Source: Roseimaritima multifibrata
GTDB taxonomy: Bacteria; Planctomycetota; Planctomycetia; Pirellulales; Pirellulaceae
Direction of reading: 5' to 3'
NCBI RefSeq assembly: GCF_007741495.1
Contig: NZ_CP036262.1
Coordinates: 4,836,001-4,900,000, forward strand
DNA length: 64,000 bases
The notes beneath the pieces were generated by a model. It did no database searches, had not been told where the DNA came from, and was given only the letters and a program-made list of their open reading frames with translations. The position numbers and the translations under genes were made by a program. Position 1 is the first letter of the stretch; each line of letters starts with the position of its first letter. Shown here piece after piece: positions 1 to 9,630 of this stretch.

Positions 1-815
1 GCAGCTATACCACGATCTACTGGGATTTCCCCAACGCCTACAAAGGCCTGGGGCGAATTCTTGACCGCTTCCAAGGTGAAGACACTCTCTCACGAAGAGT
101 CGAAACGCCTTTTCTGCAACGGACAAAAATTGATCTGCAAAAAGAACTTATCGATCAGATGACCGGTCGAGTTACGATGGCGCGTTGGTATGAACCGCCA
201 GCAAAGGTCAACAGCCAGACTCGCTTGGTCGCGATTGAGATGAAAGACGCTGCCCGCACGGCGGAAACCCTAAACAAACTTGTCAAAGCTTTTCCAAATC
301 AATTGGAAAAACAGTATGAAGGAAGCGTCGTCGTTTACAGACGTCCGGCCCGAGCCGATGCAATTGCTCCCGAAGGGATGAGGCCTCCACAGCCTCAACT
401 TGCGCTGCTGGGGAACCACGTCGTGTTCTGTGATAGTACTGCGTTCTTACAACGAGCCATTCGCGCCGACGCTGGAGCTGTCCCCCGGTTGACCGGAGTT
501 GTCGAATACGACTTGATCGCAAGTGAAGTGGGGGGAAAATTAGATGGCCAACCAGCCTTCCTGTTCAGTTTCTCTCGAGCCCAAGAGACGCTTCGCCAAT
601 TTTATGAAATGGCAGCGGCTCCAGGAGCAAAAGAGGATCTTGCCCGCGCAGGCGAGACGAATGAAACAGCAGCGAAACTAAGTGAGATCATGAAAAACCA
701 TGAACTGCCACCGTTCGATGCACTCTCAAAGTACTTCGCACCCACCGGAGCCTTTGCGTACGATTCGCCAACAGGAATCCATTACACAACGTTTACCCTT
801 CGTGGTGACAAGTAA
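1..815 (+). CDS. 3' end of an unknown exported-type protein (5' end outside window)
   Basis: The reading frame is open from the left edge (first complete codon at base 3) to TAA at 813-815, so about 270 C-terminal residues are visible. The visible part has no cysteine motif, no obvious catalytic signature and no membrane segment. It is a mixed alpha/beta sequence with a Phe/Tyr-rich start (YWDFPNAYKGLG) and the stretch SKYFAPTGAFAYDSPTGIHY near the C-terminus. I do not recognise a family with certainty; the general look is that of large planctomycete proteins that report on a folded periplasmic domain. An internal ATG at 159 exists, but the frame clearly continues upstream and I do not take it as the start. 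The function is unknown. Confidence 0.7.
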   Translation, partial: SYTTIYWDFPNAYKGLGRILDRFQGEDTLSRRVETPFLQRTKIDLQKELIDQMTGRVTMARWYEPPAKVNSQTRLVAIEMKDAARTAETLNKLVKAFPNQLEKQYEGSVVVYRRPARADAIAPEGMRPPQPQLALLGNHVVFCDSTAFLQRAIRADAGAVPRLTGVVEYDLIASEVGGKLDGQPAFLFSFSRAQETLRQFYEMAAAPGAKEDLARAGETNETAAKLSEIMKNHELPPFDALSKYFAPTGAFAYDSPTGIHYTTFTLRGDK

Positions 816-927
816 TCGATAAGCCGCGAACGGTTCTTCGGGCTTATTTTGTCTCTGCAGGCCCAGATGGTTAACTCAATAGGTTGCAGGGGTGAGAATC
901 CCCGGAACGAAACCGAATACCAGCCAA

Positions 928-1606
928 GAGGCGGAGCAGCGAAGGTCGAACCGACCGGGAAATCGATGCCCAAGTCGGAGCGATCCCCCGTAGCCGAGTC
1001 TCTCCGAGACTCGTGCATGCCAACTCTCCGCCTCGGAGAGGCGGAGCTACGAAGGTCGAACCGACCGGGAAATCGATGCCCAAGTCGGAGCGATCGCACG
1101 TAGTAGAGTCTCTCCGAGACTCGTGCTTGCCAACTCTCCGCCTCGGAGAGGCGGAGCTACGAAGAGGCGGAGCTACGAAGAGGCGGAGCAGCGAAGGTCG
1201 AACCGACCGGGAAATCGATGCCCAAGTCGGAGCGATCCCCCGTAGCCGAGTCTCTCCGAGACTCGTGCATGCCAACTCTCCGCCTCGGGGGACGTGCGAT
1301 AAATAAGTAGTGAGTGTGGCAGGGAGAAAAGGCCCCCTGCCAGCTTGCCTGGCATGAAGCCAAGATTTGAAATTAGTTCGCAGGGCTCCAGGAAAACGCA
1401 TCCAGTTCGGATTGCCGCTAAAAGCGGCAATCCGAACTGGATGCGAAAACCGTGGGGGCAACCACCTCTAATTTGAAATCTTGCGTTCCTGTCGGGTAAA
1501 CCGACGAGGGGACGTGGCGCGCGGGTGTCTGGCAGGTGCCAGCTGCTGTCAAAATATCAACTTATTTATCGCACGTCTCGAGAGGCGGAGCTACGAAGAG
1601 AGGCGA
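928..1606. repeat. Hairpin-repeat array 1 (110-bp units, interrupted by a foldback element)
   Basis: Three copies of a 110-bp unit occur at 928-1037, 1038-1147 and 1180-1290. Two extra 16-bp copies of the unit's first module (gaggcggagctacgaa) lie at 1148-1163 and 1164-1179. Each unit contains a hairpin with arms CTCCGCCTC/GAGGCGGAG, a second hairpin with arms CGAGTCTC/GAGACTCG (read on the minus strand), and a spacer containing ggtcgaaccgaccggg. The third unit is cut in the first hairpin's loop by the element at 1291-1577 and resumes at 1578-1606. On the minus strand the hairpin modules match those of the array at 17228-18109, but the spacer is different. Open frames inside the array are by-products of the repeat and are not genes. 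Confidence 0.85.
1291..1577. mobile_element. MITE-like foldback element, copy 1
   Basis: The element is 287 bp with a perfect 18-bp terminal inverted repeat (1291-1308 and 1560-1577; core GTGCGATAAATAAGT). Inside are several nested inverted repeats: GGCAGGG/CCCTGCC, two TGCCAG/CTGGCA stems, a pair around AGATTTGAAATTAG, and a perfect 23-bp central stem (1397-1419 with 1423-1445, loop aaa). It holds no plausible coding region, so any movement would need a transposase supplied in trans. It sits inside the CTCCGCCTC/GAGGCGGAG hairpin of the surrounding array. A diverged second copy lies at 17719-18000. No clean target duplication is visible. Confidence 0.75.
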
Positions 1607-1706
1607 CAATCTCTAAGAGCGAAATCCGCTGTGATTCGCCTCGAACGTTTATTTGCGGATGGTCCAATGCATCATCAATTTGATCGACATCCGTAAGGCA
1701 CCAACG

Positions 1707-1768
1707 CAAAAGAGCCAAAGGTCCGGTCGGCTGTTCCAATGAACACAACCTGCCGAACCTTTGGCTCT
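1707..1768 (-). terminator. Rho-independent terminator of rimI
   Basis: Perfect 12-bp arms (1711-1722 and 1757-1768) enclose an inner TCGGC/GCCGA stem. On the minus strand the stem is followed by TTTTGC. It lies 20 bases beyond the rimI stop, the right place and orientation to end that transcript. Confidence 0.75.
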
Positions 1769-1787
1769 ACTTAAACGCGTTGGCTGA

Positions 1788-2306
1788 TTAGCCGGCCAAT
1801 CGAGAAATTCGACTGGTTGGGTGTGCTAGTTCATCTGCAGTCGGCTGATAGCGATACTGCATCAGATAGGCATCCTCGGTACTGTCATCGTAGAAGTCTC
1901 GTAGTACGGAGACCGCTCGAAAATTCAGGCCGCGGAAGAACAGCTGAGCTTCCAAGTTGGTTTCGCGAACTTCCAACATGATTCGGTTGCGCCGATCATT
2001 CGAAAGTTTCCCGATCAACTTGCTGACCATCGCTCTTCCAATGCCCATTCGTTTGGCATCATCATGAACCGCAAAGTTCAGAATATGCAAACGATTTTTG
2101 TGCAATTCGTAAATCATAAAACCGACAACGCGATCTTCGTGCTCGGCAACCATGCCGATACAATTACGCTGACGCAAGCAACGAATAAAGTCCTCTTCGG
2201 ACCACGCGAATTCGAAACTCGCTGCTTCTATGTCCAACACGGCTTGCATATCTCGCCGGATCATCCAGCGGATATGAACGCACGTGTCCTGATCAGTGTG
2301 GCCCAT
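1788..2306 (-). CDS. rimI: RimI-type ribosomal-protein-alanine N-acetyltransferase (GNAT)
   Basis: The 172-residue product is a GNAT-fold acetyltransferase. The acetyl-CoA pyrophosphate-binding loop is RMGIGRAM (about 86-93). It is followed by the RimI-like blocks LEVRETNLEAQLFFRGLNFR (111-130) and RDFYDDSTEDAYLM (136-149). Family members acetylate the N-terminal alanine of ribosomal protein S18 or related N-termini using acetyl-CoA in the cytoplasm. I chose ATG at 2304-2306 because GGAAGGGAG lies just upstream on the coding strand and the family is usually 150-170 residues. The frame stays open to 2606, but that extension has no GNAT similarity and would overlap the divergent peptidase gene. 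The substrate cannot be told from sequence alone. Confidence 0.85.
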   Translation of the reverse strand: MGHTDQDTCVHIRWMIRRDMQAVLDIEAASFEFAWSEEDFIRCLRQRNCIGMVAEHEDRVVGFMIYELHKNRLHILNFAVHDDAKRMGIGRAMVSKLIGKLSNDRRNRIMLEVRETNLEAQLFFRGLNFRAVSVLRDFYDDSTEDAYLMQYRYQPTADELAHPTSRISRLAG

Positions 2307-2576
2307 CGTGGAACTCCCTTCCAACGGCAACTGCGGGTTCGTTCGAGTCAGATTTAGTAGGTTTTTCACTCCCCAAGCGATCGCTTGAAGCCAATCACCC
2401 TGACGGAGCGAAAAGTACCAGATCACCCCATCAGGGCCAAGACAAATTTCGAGAGCCCAAATCGGTCGATTATTAAAGGGCCTGCCCGCCCCAGTCCCTT
2501 GGTTTATGCTAATAGATAGTTGGATAGCTGCTGCTACGCCCCTCATTCTCCCTCCTAAAAGCGCCCAAAAACTCAA

Positions 2577-5500
2577 ATGTTTTGCCAACTTTTTTCCAGC
2601 GATCAATCTTTTTCGTGGGTAGCCTCTTTTGCAAACCTGCCCAAAGCCCTTTGTTTAACGCTTGGGGCCTCCTTTGCATTGCTAGCTACGCCTGCCACCT
2701 ACGGCCAAACCGCCGCTCATCCAGAAGTGGTTGAAAAGAGCGAAGGATCGGGCAATGAAGCGAAATTACTGGCTCAAACACGGCAAATCACCTTCGCGGG
2801 CCGCAAAGCTGGTGAAGGGTATTTCAGCGCCGACGGAAAAACGATGGTTTTTCAGAGCGAGCGAGAAGAGGGAAATCCGTTTTACCAGATCTATAAAATG
2901 GATATGGAAACGGCCGATATCACTCGCGAATCGACCGGCACCGGGAAAACGACCTGTGCCTGGATCGATCCCGTCCATGGAAACATCCTGTTCTCCAGCA
3001 CTCACACCGATCCCCAAGCGGTTGAAAAACAAAAAGCTGAAATCGCACTTCGCGCAAAAGGGGAACAGCGTCGGTATTCGTGGGATTACGACCCGCACTA
3101 CGACCTGTTTGCAAAATCGTCGGACACCGGTGAACTGACACAACTAACCAGCGAAGAAGGCTACGACGCCGAAGGGTCCTATAGCCCCGACGGCAGCCAG
3201 ATTGCGTTTGCTTCCAACCGCCAAGCCTACAACCGCAAACTGACCGAACGAGAACAGCACCTGTTCGATCAGGACCCTGCCAGCATGATGGAAATCTACA
3301 TCATGAATGCGGACGGTTCGAACGTTCGTCAGCTGACCGATACGTTGGGCTACGACGGCGGCCCGTTTTTCTCGCCCGATGGATCACGAATCTGCTGGCG
3401 ACGCTTTACCCCCGACGGTGCCTCTGCCGAGATCTACACGATGCGGGTAGACGGGACCGACCAACGCCGCTTAACCAACCTGCAAGCGATGAGCTGGGCG
3501 CCTTACTATCACCCATCGGGCGATTACCTGATCTTTACGACCAACGTGCAAGGTTTTGATAACTTTGAACTCTACATGGTCCGTGCCGATGGGGCAGGGG
3601 AGCCTGTCCGCGTCACTGACACGCCCAAAGCCGATCTTCTGCCGGTCTTCCTCCCGTCTGGCAAACAGCTCTCCTGGACGTCAACACGAACCGATTCAGG
3701 GCGTTCACAGATCTTTATCGCCGACTGGAATGATGCCGAAGCTAGAAAACTGCTGGGCATCGAAGAAGGCGAGAACAATGACGACGATCGCTCGGCGGCA
3801 CTTGCTTCAGCCGGAGCAACAAGCGCGGGCTTTTCGCCAGCGGATATCGGCCGCCACGTCGACTATTTGACTCGAGCCGAACTGAACGGCCGACTGACCG
3901 GAACGGACGGTGAGCGACGGGCTACGGCCTACGTCGCCGCCTACCTGGAAAGCCTTGGTTTCCTGCCAGCAGGCCGTGACGGATCATGGTTCCAGGAATT
4001 TGAATTCCCCGCCGGTTCCGAACGAACGGCTAAAAATCATTTTTCCCAGAACGACCAAAAATTCGTTTCCGATAAACAGTGGCGTCCTCTTTCCTTTTCG
4101 GGCAATGGAGATTTCGATTCGGCTGAACTGGTTTTCGCCGGCTATGGCCTGCAGGTCCCCGGGACTCCTGAAACCGAATACGACAGCTATGTCCATTTGG
4201 ATGTCGCCGGAAAATGGGTGGTCGTCCTCCGCGATCTTCCGCAAGATATCACCGCCGATGAACGCCAGCGGATGGCTCGGTATTCCGACCCGCGGCGGAA
4301 AGCGGCCGTCGCCCGGGACCACGGAGCTCGCGGAATCATTTTTGTAACCGGGCCTACCAGCAAAGTCCGCAACCGACTGATGCGGTTTGATCGCGATGCT
4401 TCCCAGGCAAGTGTCAGCATCGCCGTGATCAGCGTGACCGATGAAGTCGCGATGGAGTGGTTCAAATCGGCGGGCAAAAACCTGCAAGAAGTCCAGAAAA
4501 GCCTGGATGGAGGCGAACCACAAATGGGTTTCGTCCTCGCCAATTCCGACAAGAAAAGCAAGCTTCAGGTTTCAGCGACGATCGATATCTTGCGTAAAAC
4601 AGGAATCGGCCGAAATGTGGTTGGGCGACTGCCGGTCGCCAAAACACCGACCGAACAGATCGTCATCGTCGGGGCTCACGTCGATCACCTAGGACGCGGG
4701 GCGGGAAGCAATAGCTTGGCGAGCGAAAACGAACAGGACCAAGTCCACTTCGGCGCCGACGATAACGCCAGCGGTGTTGGAGCCATGTTAGAAGTGGCAC
4801 AAAGCATCGCATCACAGGTCCGCAGCGGGCAACTAAAAGCCAAACGAGACCTAGTGATCGCAGCCTGGTCGGGCGAAGAACTGGGACTCTTTGGGTCCCA
4901 AGCATTTGTCACCGAATTCAACGAACTGTTTCCCTACATTCAAAAACCAGCAGTCCATCCTCATGCTGCGGCGCATGCTCATGCACACGCCGATACCGAT
5001 GGGGACGCACACGCGGACGCCGATGCGGATGCGAAAAAAGCTGCCGCGCCGCCGACCGCTCACGGAGCTCCCACGGACGCGCAGTCGCTTTACCCTGGGA
5101 TTGCCGCCTACCTAAACCTAGACATGGTTGGTCGCTTACGCGAGAAATTGATCGTGCAAGGAATCGGATCTTCGCCCGCATGGGAAGCGACCGTACAAAG
5201 ACGTAACGGTCCGGTCGGGTTGGCGATGGAACTGGACAAAACGAGCAGCCGTTTGCCGACCGATGCCGCCTCGTTCGTCTCACGTGGAGTTCCCATCCTG
5301 GCGTTCTTCACAGGAGCCCATGAGGACTATCACACCCCGCGAGACACGGCCGACAAACTGAACTACGAGGGAGCCTCGCAGATCGCAAATCTAACGGCTT
5401 TGATCGCTCGTGGCTTGCTGCAAGACGATCAACCAATTCCGTTTGAGATGCACGAAGGCGAACAGGCCGAAGACGCTCCACGTGTTCGTTTGACCGCCTA

Positions 5501-5759
5501 CTTAGGAACAATCCCCGACTACGCCCAAGGCGACATCAAGGGACTGAAACTATCCGGCGTCGCCAAGCGCGGCCCTGCCGAGCAAGCGGGACTCCGCGGA
5601 GGTGACATCATCGTCGAACTTGCCGGCCGCAAGATCGAGAACATCTATGACTACACCTACGCGATCGAAGCGTTAAAGATCGGGGAACCCGTCAAAGCCA
5701 AGATCCTTCGCGACGGAAAACAGATCGAACGCTCCATCACACCAGGTTCCAGAGACTAA
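2577..5759 (+). CDS. Secreted M28 zinc aminopeptidase with PD40 propeller and C-terminal PDZ
   Basis: The product has 1060 residues. An N-terminal hydrophobic segment ending near ATYGQT (about residue 45) looks like a signal peptide. TolB/PD40-type repeats follow (about 60-400; recurring FSPDGSRI/YSPDGSQIAF and IYIMNADGS). The M28 peptidase region with an inserted PA-like segment spans about 420-940. The metal and catalytic residues are visible in order: GAHVDHLG (about 700), FGADDNASG (about 728), SGEELG (about 767), NLDMVG (about 847) and the histidine of DYHTPRDTADK (about 919). A PDZ domain closes the protein (about 972-1055). It probably trims peptides in the periplasm or outside the cell. 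A His/Asp/Ala-rich insert (about 794-832) breaks the catalytic domain between the Glu-Glu and Asp ligands. The gene is transcribed away from rimI and ends at a strong terminator. Confidence 0.9.
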   Translation: MFCQLFSSDQSFSWVASFANLPKALCLTLGASFALLATPATYGQTAAHPEVVEKSEGSGNEAKLLAQTRQITFAGRKAGEGYFSADGKTMVFQSEREEGNPFYQIYKMDMETADITRESTGTGKTTCAWIDPVHGNILFSSTHTDPQAVEKQKAEIALRAKGEQRRYSWDYDPHYDLFAKSSDTGELTQLTSEEGYDAEGSYSPDGSQIAFASNRQAYNRKLTEREQHLFDQDPASMMEIYIMNADGSNVRQLTDTLGYDGGPFFSPDGSRICWRRFTPDGASAEIYTMRVDGTDQRRLTNLQAMSWAPYYHPSGDYLIFTTNVQGFDNFELYMVRADGAGEPVRVTDTPKADLLPVFLPSGKQLSWTSTRTDSGRSQIFIADWNDAEARKLLGIEEGENNDDDRSAALASAGATSAGFSPADIGRHVDYLTRAELNGRLTGTDGERRATAYVAAYLESLGFLPAGRDGSWFQEFEFPAGSERTAKNHFSQNDQKFVSDKQWRPLSFSGNGDFDSAELVFAGYGLQVPGTPETEYDSYVHLDVAGKWVVVLRDLPQDITADERQRMARYSDPRRKAAVARDHGARGIIFVTGPTSKVRNRLMRFDRDASQASVSIAVISVTDEVAMEWFKSAGKNLQEVQKSLDGGEPQMGFVLANSDKKSKLQVSATIDILRKTGIGRNVVGRLPVAKTPTEQIVIVGAHVDHLGRGAGSNSLASENEQDQVHFGADDNASGVGAMLEVAQSIASQVRSGQLKAKRDLVIAAWSGEELGLFGSQAFVTEFNELFPYIQKPAVHPHAAAHAHAHADTDGDAHADADADAKKAAAPPTAHGAPTDAQSLYPGIAAYLNLDMVGRLREKLIVQGIGSSPAWEATVQRRNGPVGLAMELDKTSSRLPTDAASFVSRGVPILAFFTGAHEDYHTPRDTADKLNYEGASQIANLTALIARGLLQDDQPIPFEMHEGEQAEDAPRVRLTAYLGTIPDYAQGDIKGLKLSGVAKRGPAEQAGLRGGDIIVELAGRKIENIYDYTYAIEALKIGEPVKAKILRDGKQIERSITPGSRD

Positions 5760-5807
5760 CGGGGGGCGATCAGCCAAGTTCGAATCTTGTCACCCTGCCT
5801 TGAATCC

Positions 5808-5846
5808 AAAACAGCTCGTCGCGTTCATTTGCGGCGAGCTGTTTTT
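5808..5846 (+). terminator. Rho-independent terminator after the M28 peptidase gene
   Basis: Arms AAAACAGCTCG and CGAGCTGTTTT are perfectly complementary and extended inward by further pairs. A short loop separates them and a T-run follows on the plus strand. It lies about 50 bases after the peptidase stop. The A-run on the other side could let it work in both directions. Confidence 0.8.
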
Positions 5847-6269
5847 ATGGACCCAAGTGCTTGGCGAGCCCGTACGCTTGGCGATTGGCGATTGCCAGCC
5901 GCGAGAATCGCACGGACACGCTCAACCCAATCGCAGATGCCGATGTGGCTGGGCAACGCGGCTGCGATTGCGGGTCTGGGCAACGCGGCTGGATTGCGAG
6001 ACTGAATTGCGGGTCTGGATTGCGGGTCAGCGAATCACAGCCGAGCTAGTCGTGAGACCGTCCGGGCGTATAGTATGGGCCGAGGACAATGTGCCGGTCG
6101 GCAAGGAGATGGGTCGATTTCAGCATATTTTTTTCGTCAGCGTGCTCCAACATCAGGCGGCCGCTCACGCCTGCAGGAAATGCACGCATTGCCGATCGAC
6201 CGTCGATATTCGCCCCGTCCAAGGCCCATGCAAATCGGGTTGTGAAGTCACTCTAAACTTAAGAAATCT
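5847..6269. other. Non-coding stretch with short direct repeats
   Basis: No convincing gene lies here. Bases about 5950-6030 contain degenerate direct repeats built on gattgcgggtctgg and gcaacgcggctg. Open frames across this area have no recognisable protein features. The promoter of the bestrophin-like gene should lie in the last part, but no clear -35/-10 pair is visible. Confidence 0.5.
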
Positions 6270-7139
6270 GTGCTGCGTCAAATACTACCAACTTTTGCAC
6301 TGCGTCGAGCACTGCTGATGTCCTGCCTAATTGCGGCCTACAGTGGGCTTGCCGTCTGGAAGGAGCAAGGGCCATACGCACGCTATGCAGACTTTCCTGC
6401 AGGCCTTGAAGCTGCCCTGTCCCTGGCAATCGGCATGCTGCTGGCGTTTCGTGTCAATCGGGCGTTCGATCGCTGGTGGGAAGGCCGAATTCTGTGGGGA
6501 ACGCTGGTCAATAGCAGTCGAAATCTGGCTGTCAAAGCCAACAATGTTGTCGCGAAACGCGATGCCTCATTCGACCGTCTGCACTCACTGGTTGCCGCAT
6601 TTCCTTTTTCGCTCCGGGACCACCTGCGAGGCTGCTCCGCATTCACTCAGCTCCCGGGATTGTCTGGCGAACGGTTTAGCGGCGAGCACATCCCAAGCTG
6701 GATCGTAAATCAGATCTATGGAATCTTCGAAGTATGGAAACGTGACCATCGCATTCAGTACGGCGAGTTTCGAATGCTTGACCGTGAAGCAAAAGTGCTG
6801 CTCGAAGTTTGCGGCGGCTGTGAGCGAATCAGGAATACGCCGATCGCAGCCTCCTACCGCGTCCTTCTGCACCATGCGATATGGCTCTTCTTACTGGTAT
6901 CACCGTGGGGACTAGTGGATCAGTTTGGTTGGTGGACCATTCCGGTTGTGTTCCTCACTTCCTATCTGGTCATTGCCGCAGAGATTGTGGCAGAACATAT
7001 TGAACAGCCATTTGGTGCCATCGGCGACAAACTTGATCTTGATGGGATCTGCCAGACCATCCATCGTTCCGTAGACGAAATCTTCGCCACGGAGACGATG
7101 AGCACCTTGTCGCAGCAAAATCGCGCCGCGGACAACTAG
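6270..7139 (+). CDS. Bestrophin-like (UPF0187) membrane channel
   Basis: The 289-residue protein has hydrophobic segments at about 14-30, 43-61, 200-217 and 221-241. The bestrophin-type block NRAFDRWWEGRILWGTLVNSSRN (about 63-85) and a near-C-terminal EHIEQPFG motif (bacterial homologues have xxPFG here) support the family. Length matches bacterial bestrophins (about 290-300 residues), which form pentameric ion channels in the inner membrane, some conducting cations. The start codon is GTG at 6270; no strong Shine-Dalgarno site is visible. The gene stands alone between two non-coding stretches, so context gives no clue to its physiological role. Confidence 0.8.
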   Translation: MLRQILPTFALRRALLMSCLIAAYSGLAVWKEQGPYARYADFPAGLEAALSLAIGMLLAFRVNRAFDRWWEGRILWGTLVNSSRNLAVKANNVVAKRDASFDRLHSLVAAFPFSLRDHLRGCSAFTQLPGLSGERFSGEHIPSWIVNQIYGIFEVWKRDHRIQYGEFRMLDREAKVLLEVCGGCERIRNTPIAASYRVLLHHAIWLFLLVSPWGLVDQFGWWTIPVVFLTSYLVIAAEIVAEHIEQPFGAIGDKLDLDGICQTIHRSVDEIFATETMSTLSQQNRAADN

Positions 7140-7707
7140 TCAGGAGCCAGCCCTCTTCAGCCCTGACAGAATCTTGTGCAACTCCAGACATTCGCCAACA
7201 GCAAGTAGCCAACCTAACGCACCTTCGCGATGACCTGCTCCTACCTGCTTGGATGGGCGGATCCGGGCAAGCTTAAATCACATCTCTCAAAACTAAAATC
7301 AGCAACCACCTAGGGACACTCTGCACCGACAAAGGCCTTTGTGCTCTGGGATTCGATGCTGCACCGATAATCACAGTGCGATGGCGATCTACCGCTACGT
7401 CCCCAAGCTTGATGCCGTGCAATTCAATTCCATAATGAATCCAAACGACTGCCTCCACCGCACACCCAATCCACGTGCCGAACGGTGTTGGGGCTGACCT
7501 GTTTGATCCGTTTCAGTCCAACCATGGATATCCGGTCAGTCCATGGAGTATAGTGTTTTGGTTCAGACGACAGCGACGGTCTCCTGCGACTCCCGCTTCA
7601 TTCCCAGCGAAGATAGACGCATCGTGTCTTGTCCGACACCTTAGGATTGCATTGATATAGTAATCACTCAGCTGAATTTCGTTCCCCGACCACTTGCATT
7701 GAATGAG
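7140..7707. other. Non-coding stretch
   Basis: About 570 bases between the bestrophin-like gene and the next secreted-protein gene. I see no supported gene, RNA, repeat or terminator; the few short open frames lack start signals and protein character. Confidence 0.5.
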
Positions 7708-9630
7708 ATGAGCCGTCACCGCATGATCCGCACGTCGCTAACACTTCTGATGTTCTTGGTACCTACGACAGCACTTCTCGCTGACACGGGCGATCCCCAA
7801 ATCCGCACGGACCATCCCTGGTATCCAGGTGAACTGGCGATCTCCACATTCGACCGACTTTTCGCGACGCAGGCAGAAACTTATCAGCGTGTCACCGGAC
7901 TGGAGGTTGAATCCGACGAGCAGAAGGCATTAGCTTCTTGGCTTTGGCGAAATACGCATTATTGGCACGGGGAAGCCGGGCGTCGCGATCTGTGGGGAGA
8001 CGGATTTAAGTCTACAAAGGACACACGTCTTCGCGAGTACTGGAATGGGCTTTTCGGGTACGGTTTTGGGTTGTGCGGCACCACCCATTCGCAGTGGACC
8101 GCTGAGTTTGAACATTTGTTGGGACATGGTCGAGGCCGCGGCGTCGGCGCGGCGGGACACAATGCCTTTGAAGTATTTCTGCAGCATGGCAACTACGGGC
8201 CCAACGGACGCTGGGCGCTATTGGATCACGATTTGTCGACAGTCATCTTTGATGAATCAGGTCGCCGGTTGCTGGGACTTGGCGAAATGCAACCGAACGT
8301 CGACCATTGGATTGATCGTCGTTTTAAGCCTGAGAGGCAACGTGGTTGGCTGGTGTGCGGACTGCATCCGGGCGACGGGAACTCGTATCGGAAATACGCC
8401 GTCGCGGAATACTTGGCCGGTTACGCCGGACCGCCTCCGATGGTGCGATTACGTCGTGGTGAGCGGATGCGTCGGTACTTTGAACCGGGTCTTGAAGACA
8501 GAAAAACGTTTGTCTTTTGGGGAAGGAATTACAACACCGATGGTATTCCGGGGCCCGAGCGTTCGAGGACCTGGGTCAATCAGCCCGAACAGATGCATGG
8601 CTCCACATCCGGGACGCCGCACAGGAATGGGCAAGTTCGCTTTGCAAATGTTGAATACATTTATCGACCGGACTTTGCCACGGAGGACTATCGCGAAGGT
8701 GTCGTGGCGGAGAACGACGAACAGGTCGTTTTCGCATTCCAAACTCCGTACGTGATTGGTGCAACACCGCCCACTGACGACGACTGGGGCATTTATGAAG
8801 CGGGTTGCCGAAATGGTCTGGTGCTCCGTGGCGAGGCGAGTTGCGAAGTGTCGATCTCGGTCGACGCTGGCCGCACATGGCTGGCAAAGCAGAAATTCGT
8901 CGACGGCCTGGATTTGACAGACTTTGCAAAAGGACGGTCGCAATACTGGCTTAGATTCTCCACAAGTGCAAAGCAGCTCGCCGATTCGAATCTGCAGATT
9001 CGCACGGTTTGCCAGGCCAACGTGGCAGTTCTCCCACGACTGAAGGACGACGGAACCACGATCAGCTATGAAGCCAGCGGCAACAGCGTGTTGTCGATGG
9101 GGCCCGAAATGGAACTGGCGAGCCGGTTTGTCACAGGCGGCGCCATTGGTGAAAAGACGGTGACACTCACGGCCACGCCCAACGAGCCTGTCACTCGCGT
9201 TTACGCAGCGGCACACACGGCTTCGGGCAATCCTCCGAATCCAAATGTTAAATACTCGATCGAGTACAGTCTTGACGCCGGCAAGAATTGGCAGCCGATC
9301 GTGAACGATTGGGTGGTACCGCGAAGAGGTGATGAACCCGGTGATTTTTGGTCTCAAAGTTTGTGCTACGGCTCCTGCTTGCTGAACGCTGAACCAGGCA
9401 GACCCATTCAGATCCGCTTTCGCAACGACGGCGGCAAACGCTATCTTCGCATTGAGGCACACTTGATTCAGAACACAGGTAACCCCGATCCGGTAAAAGT
9501 AACGTACCAATGGACGGACTCGGAGGGTGAGCATCAGAAATCGCACCTGTTCGACGCGAACGGTCAATGGCAGCTCGCGACCGCCAGGAATGTTCGCACA
9601 CGATGGGTTGAGTTCGAACCGGCACCGTAG
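7708..9630 (+). CDS. Secreted transglutaminase-like protein of unknown function
   Basis: ATG at 7708 (MSRHRM..) is preferred to the in-frame TTG at 7699; a further ATG at 7723 would begin directly at the signal peptide (MIRTSLTLLMFLVPTTALLA). The mature protein, about 610 residues, carries a Cys-His-Asp arrangement typical of the transglutaminase-like papain fold: the Cys in GLCGTTHSQW (about 123), the His in AAGHNAFEVFL (about 151) and an Asp in WALLDHD (about 173-175). The C-terminal half is rich in beta strands and contains two SVDAGRTW/SLDAGKNW-like pieces, suggesting Ig-like or propeller modules. It could be a peptidase or a non-catalytic homologue in the periplasm. The SGNH gene starts 84 bases downstream on the same strand, so the two may form an operon. 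Confidence 0.7.
   Translation: MSRHRMIRTSLTLLMFLVPTTALLADTGDPQIRTDHPWYPGELAISTFDRLFATQAETYQRVTGLEVESDEQKALASWLWRNTHYWHGEAGRRDLWGDGFKSTKDTRLREYWNGLFGYGFGLCGTTHSQWTAEFEHLLGHGRGRGVGAAGHNAFEVFLQHGNYGPNGRWALLDHDLSTVIFDESGRRLLGLGEMQPNVDHWIDRRFKPERQRGWLVCGLHPGDGNSYRKYAVAEYLAGYAGPPPMVRLRRGERMRRYFEPGLEDRKTFVFWGRNYNTDGIPGPERSRTWVNQPEQMHGSTSGTPHRNGQVRFANVEYIYRPDFATEDYREGVVAENDEQVVFAFQTPYVIGATPPTDDDWGIYEAGCRNGLVLRGEASCEVSISVDAGRTWLAKQKFVDGLDLTDFAKGRSQYWLRFSTSAKQLADSNLQIRTVCQANVAVLPRLKDDGTTISYEASGNSVLSMGPEMELASRFVTGGAIGEKTVTLTATPNEPVTRVYAAAHTASGNPPNPNVKYSIEYSLDAGKNWQPIVNDWVVPRRGDEPGDFWSQSLCYGSCLLNAEPGRPIQIRFRNDGGKRYLRIEAHLIQNTGNPDPVKVTYQWTDSEGEHQKSHLFDANGQWQLATARNVRTRWVEFEPAP

Noticed and set aside
849-1461. 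Several long open frames on both strands across the first repeat array
   Set aside because: They are products of the tandem, GC-rich palindromic repeat, contain no stable domain and overlap each other on both strands.
5787-6318. Overlapping plus-strand frames after the M28 gene
   Set aside because: They cross a terminator and a low-complexity direct-repeat tract, and their translations change character from frame to frame.
7273-7458. Small minus-strand frame in the 7.1-7.7 kb gap
   Set aside because: No ribosome-binding site, no motif and no supporting context.
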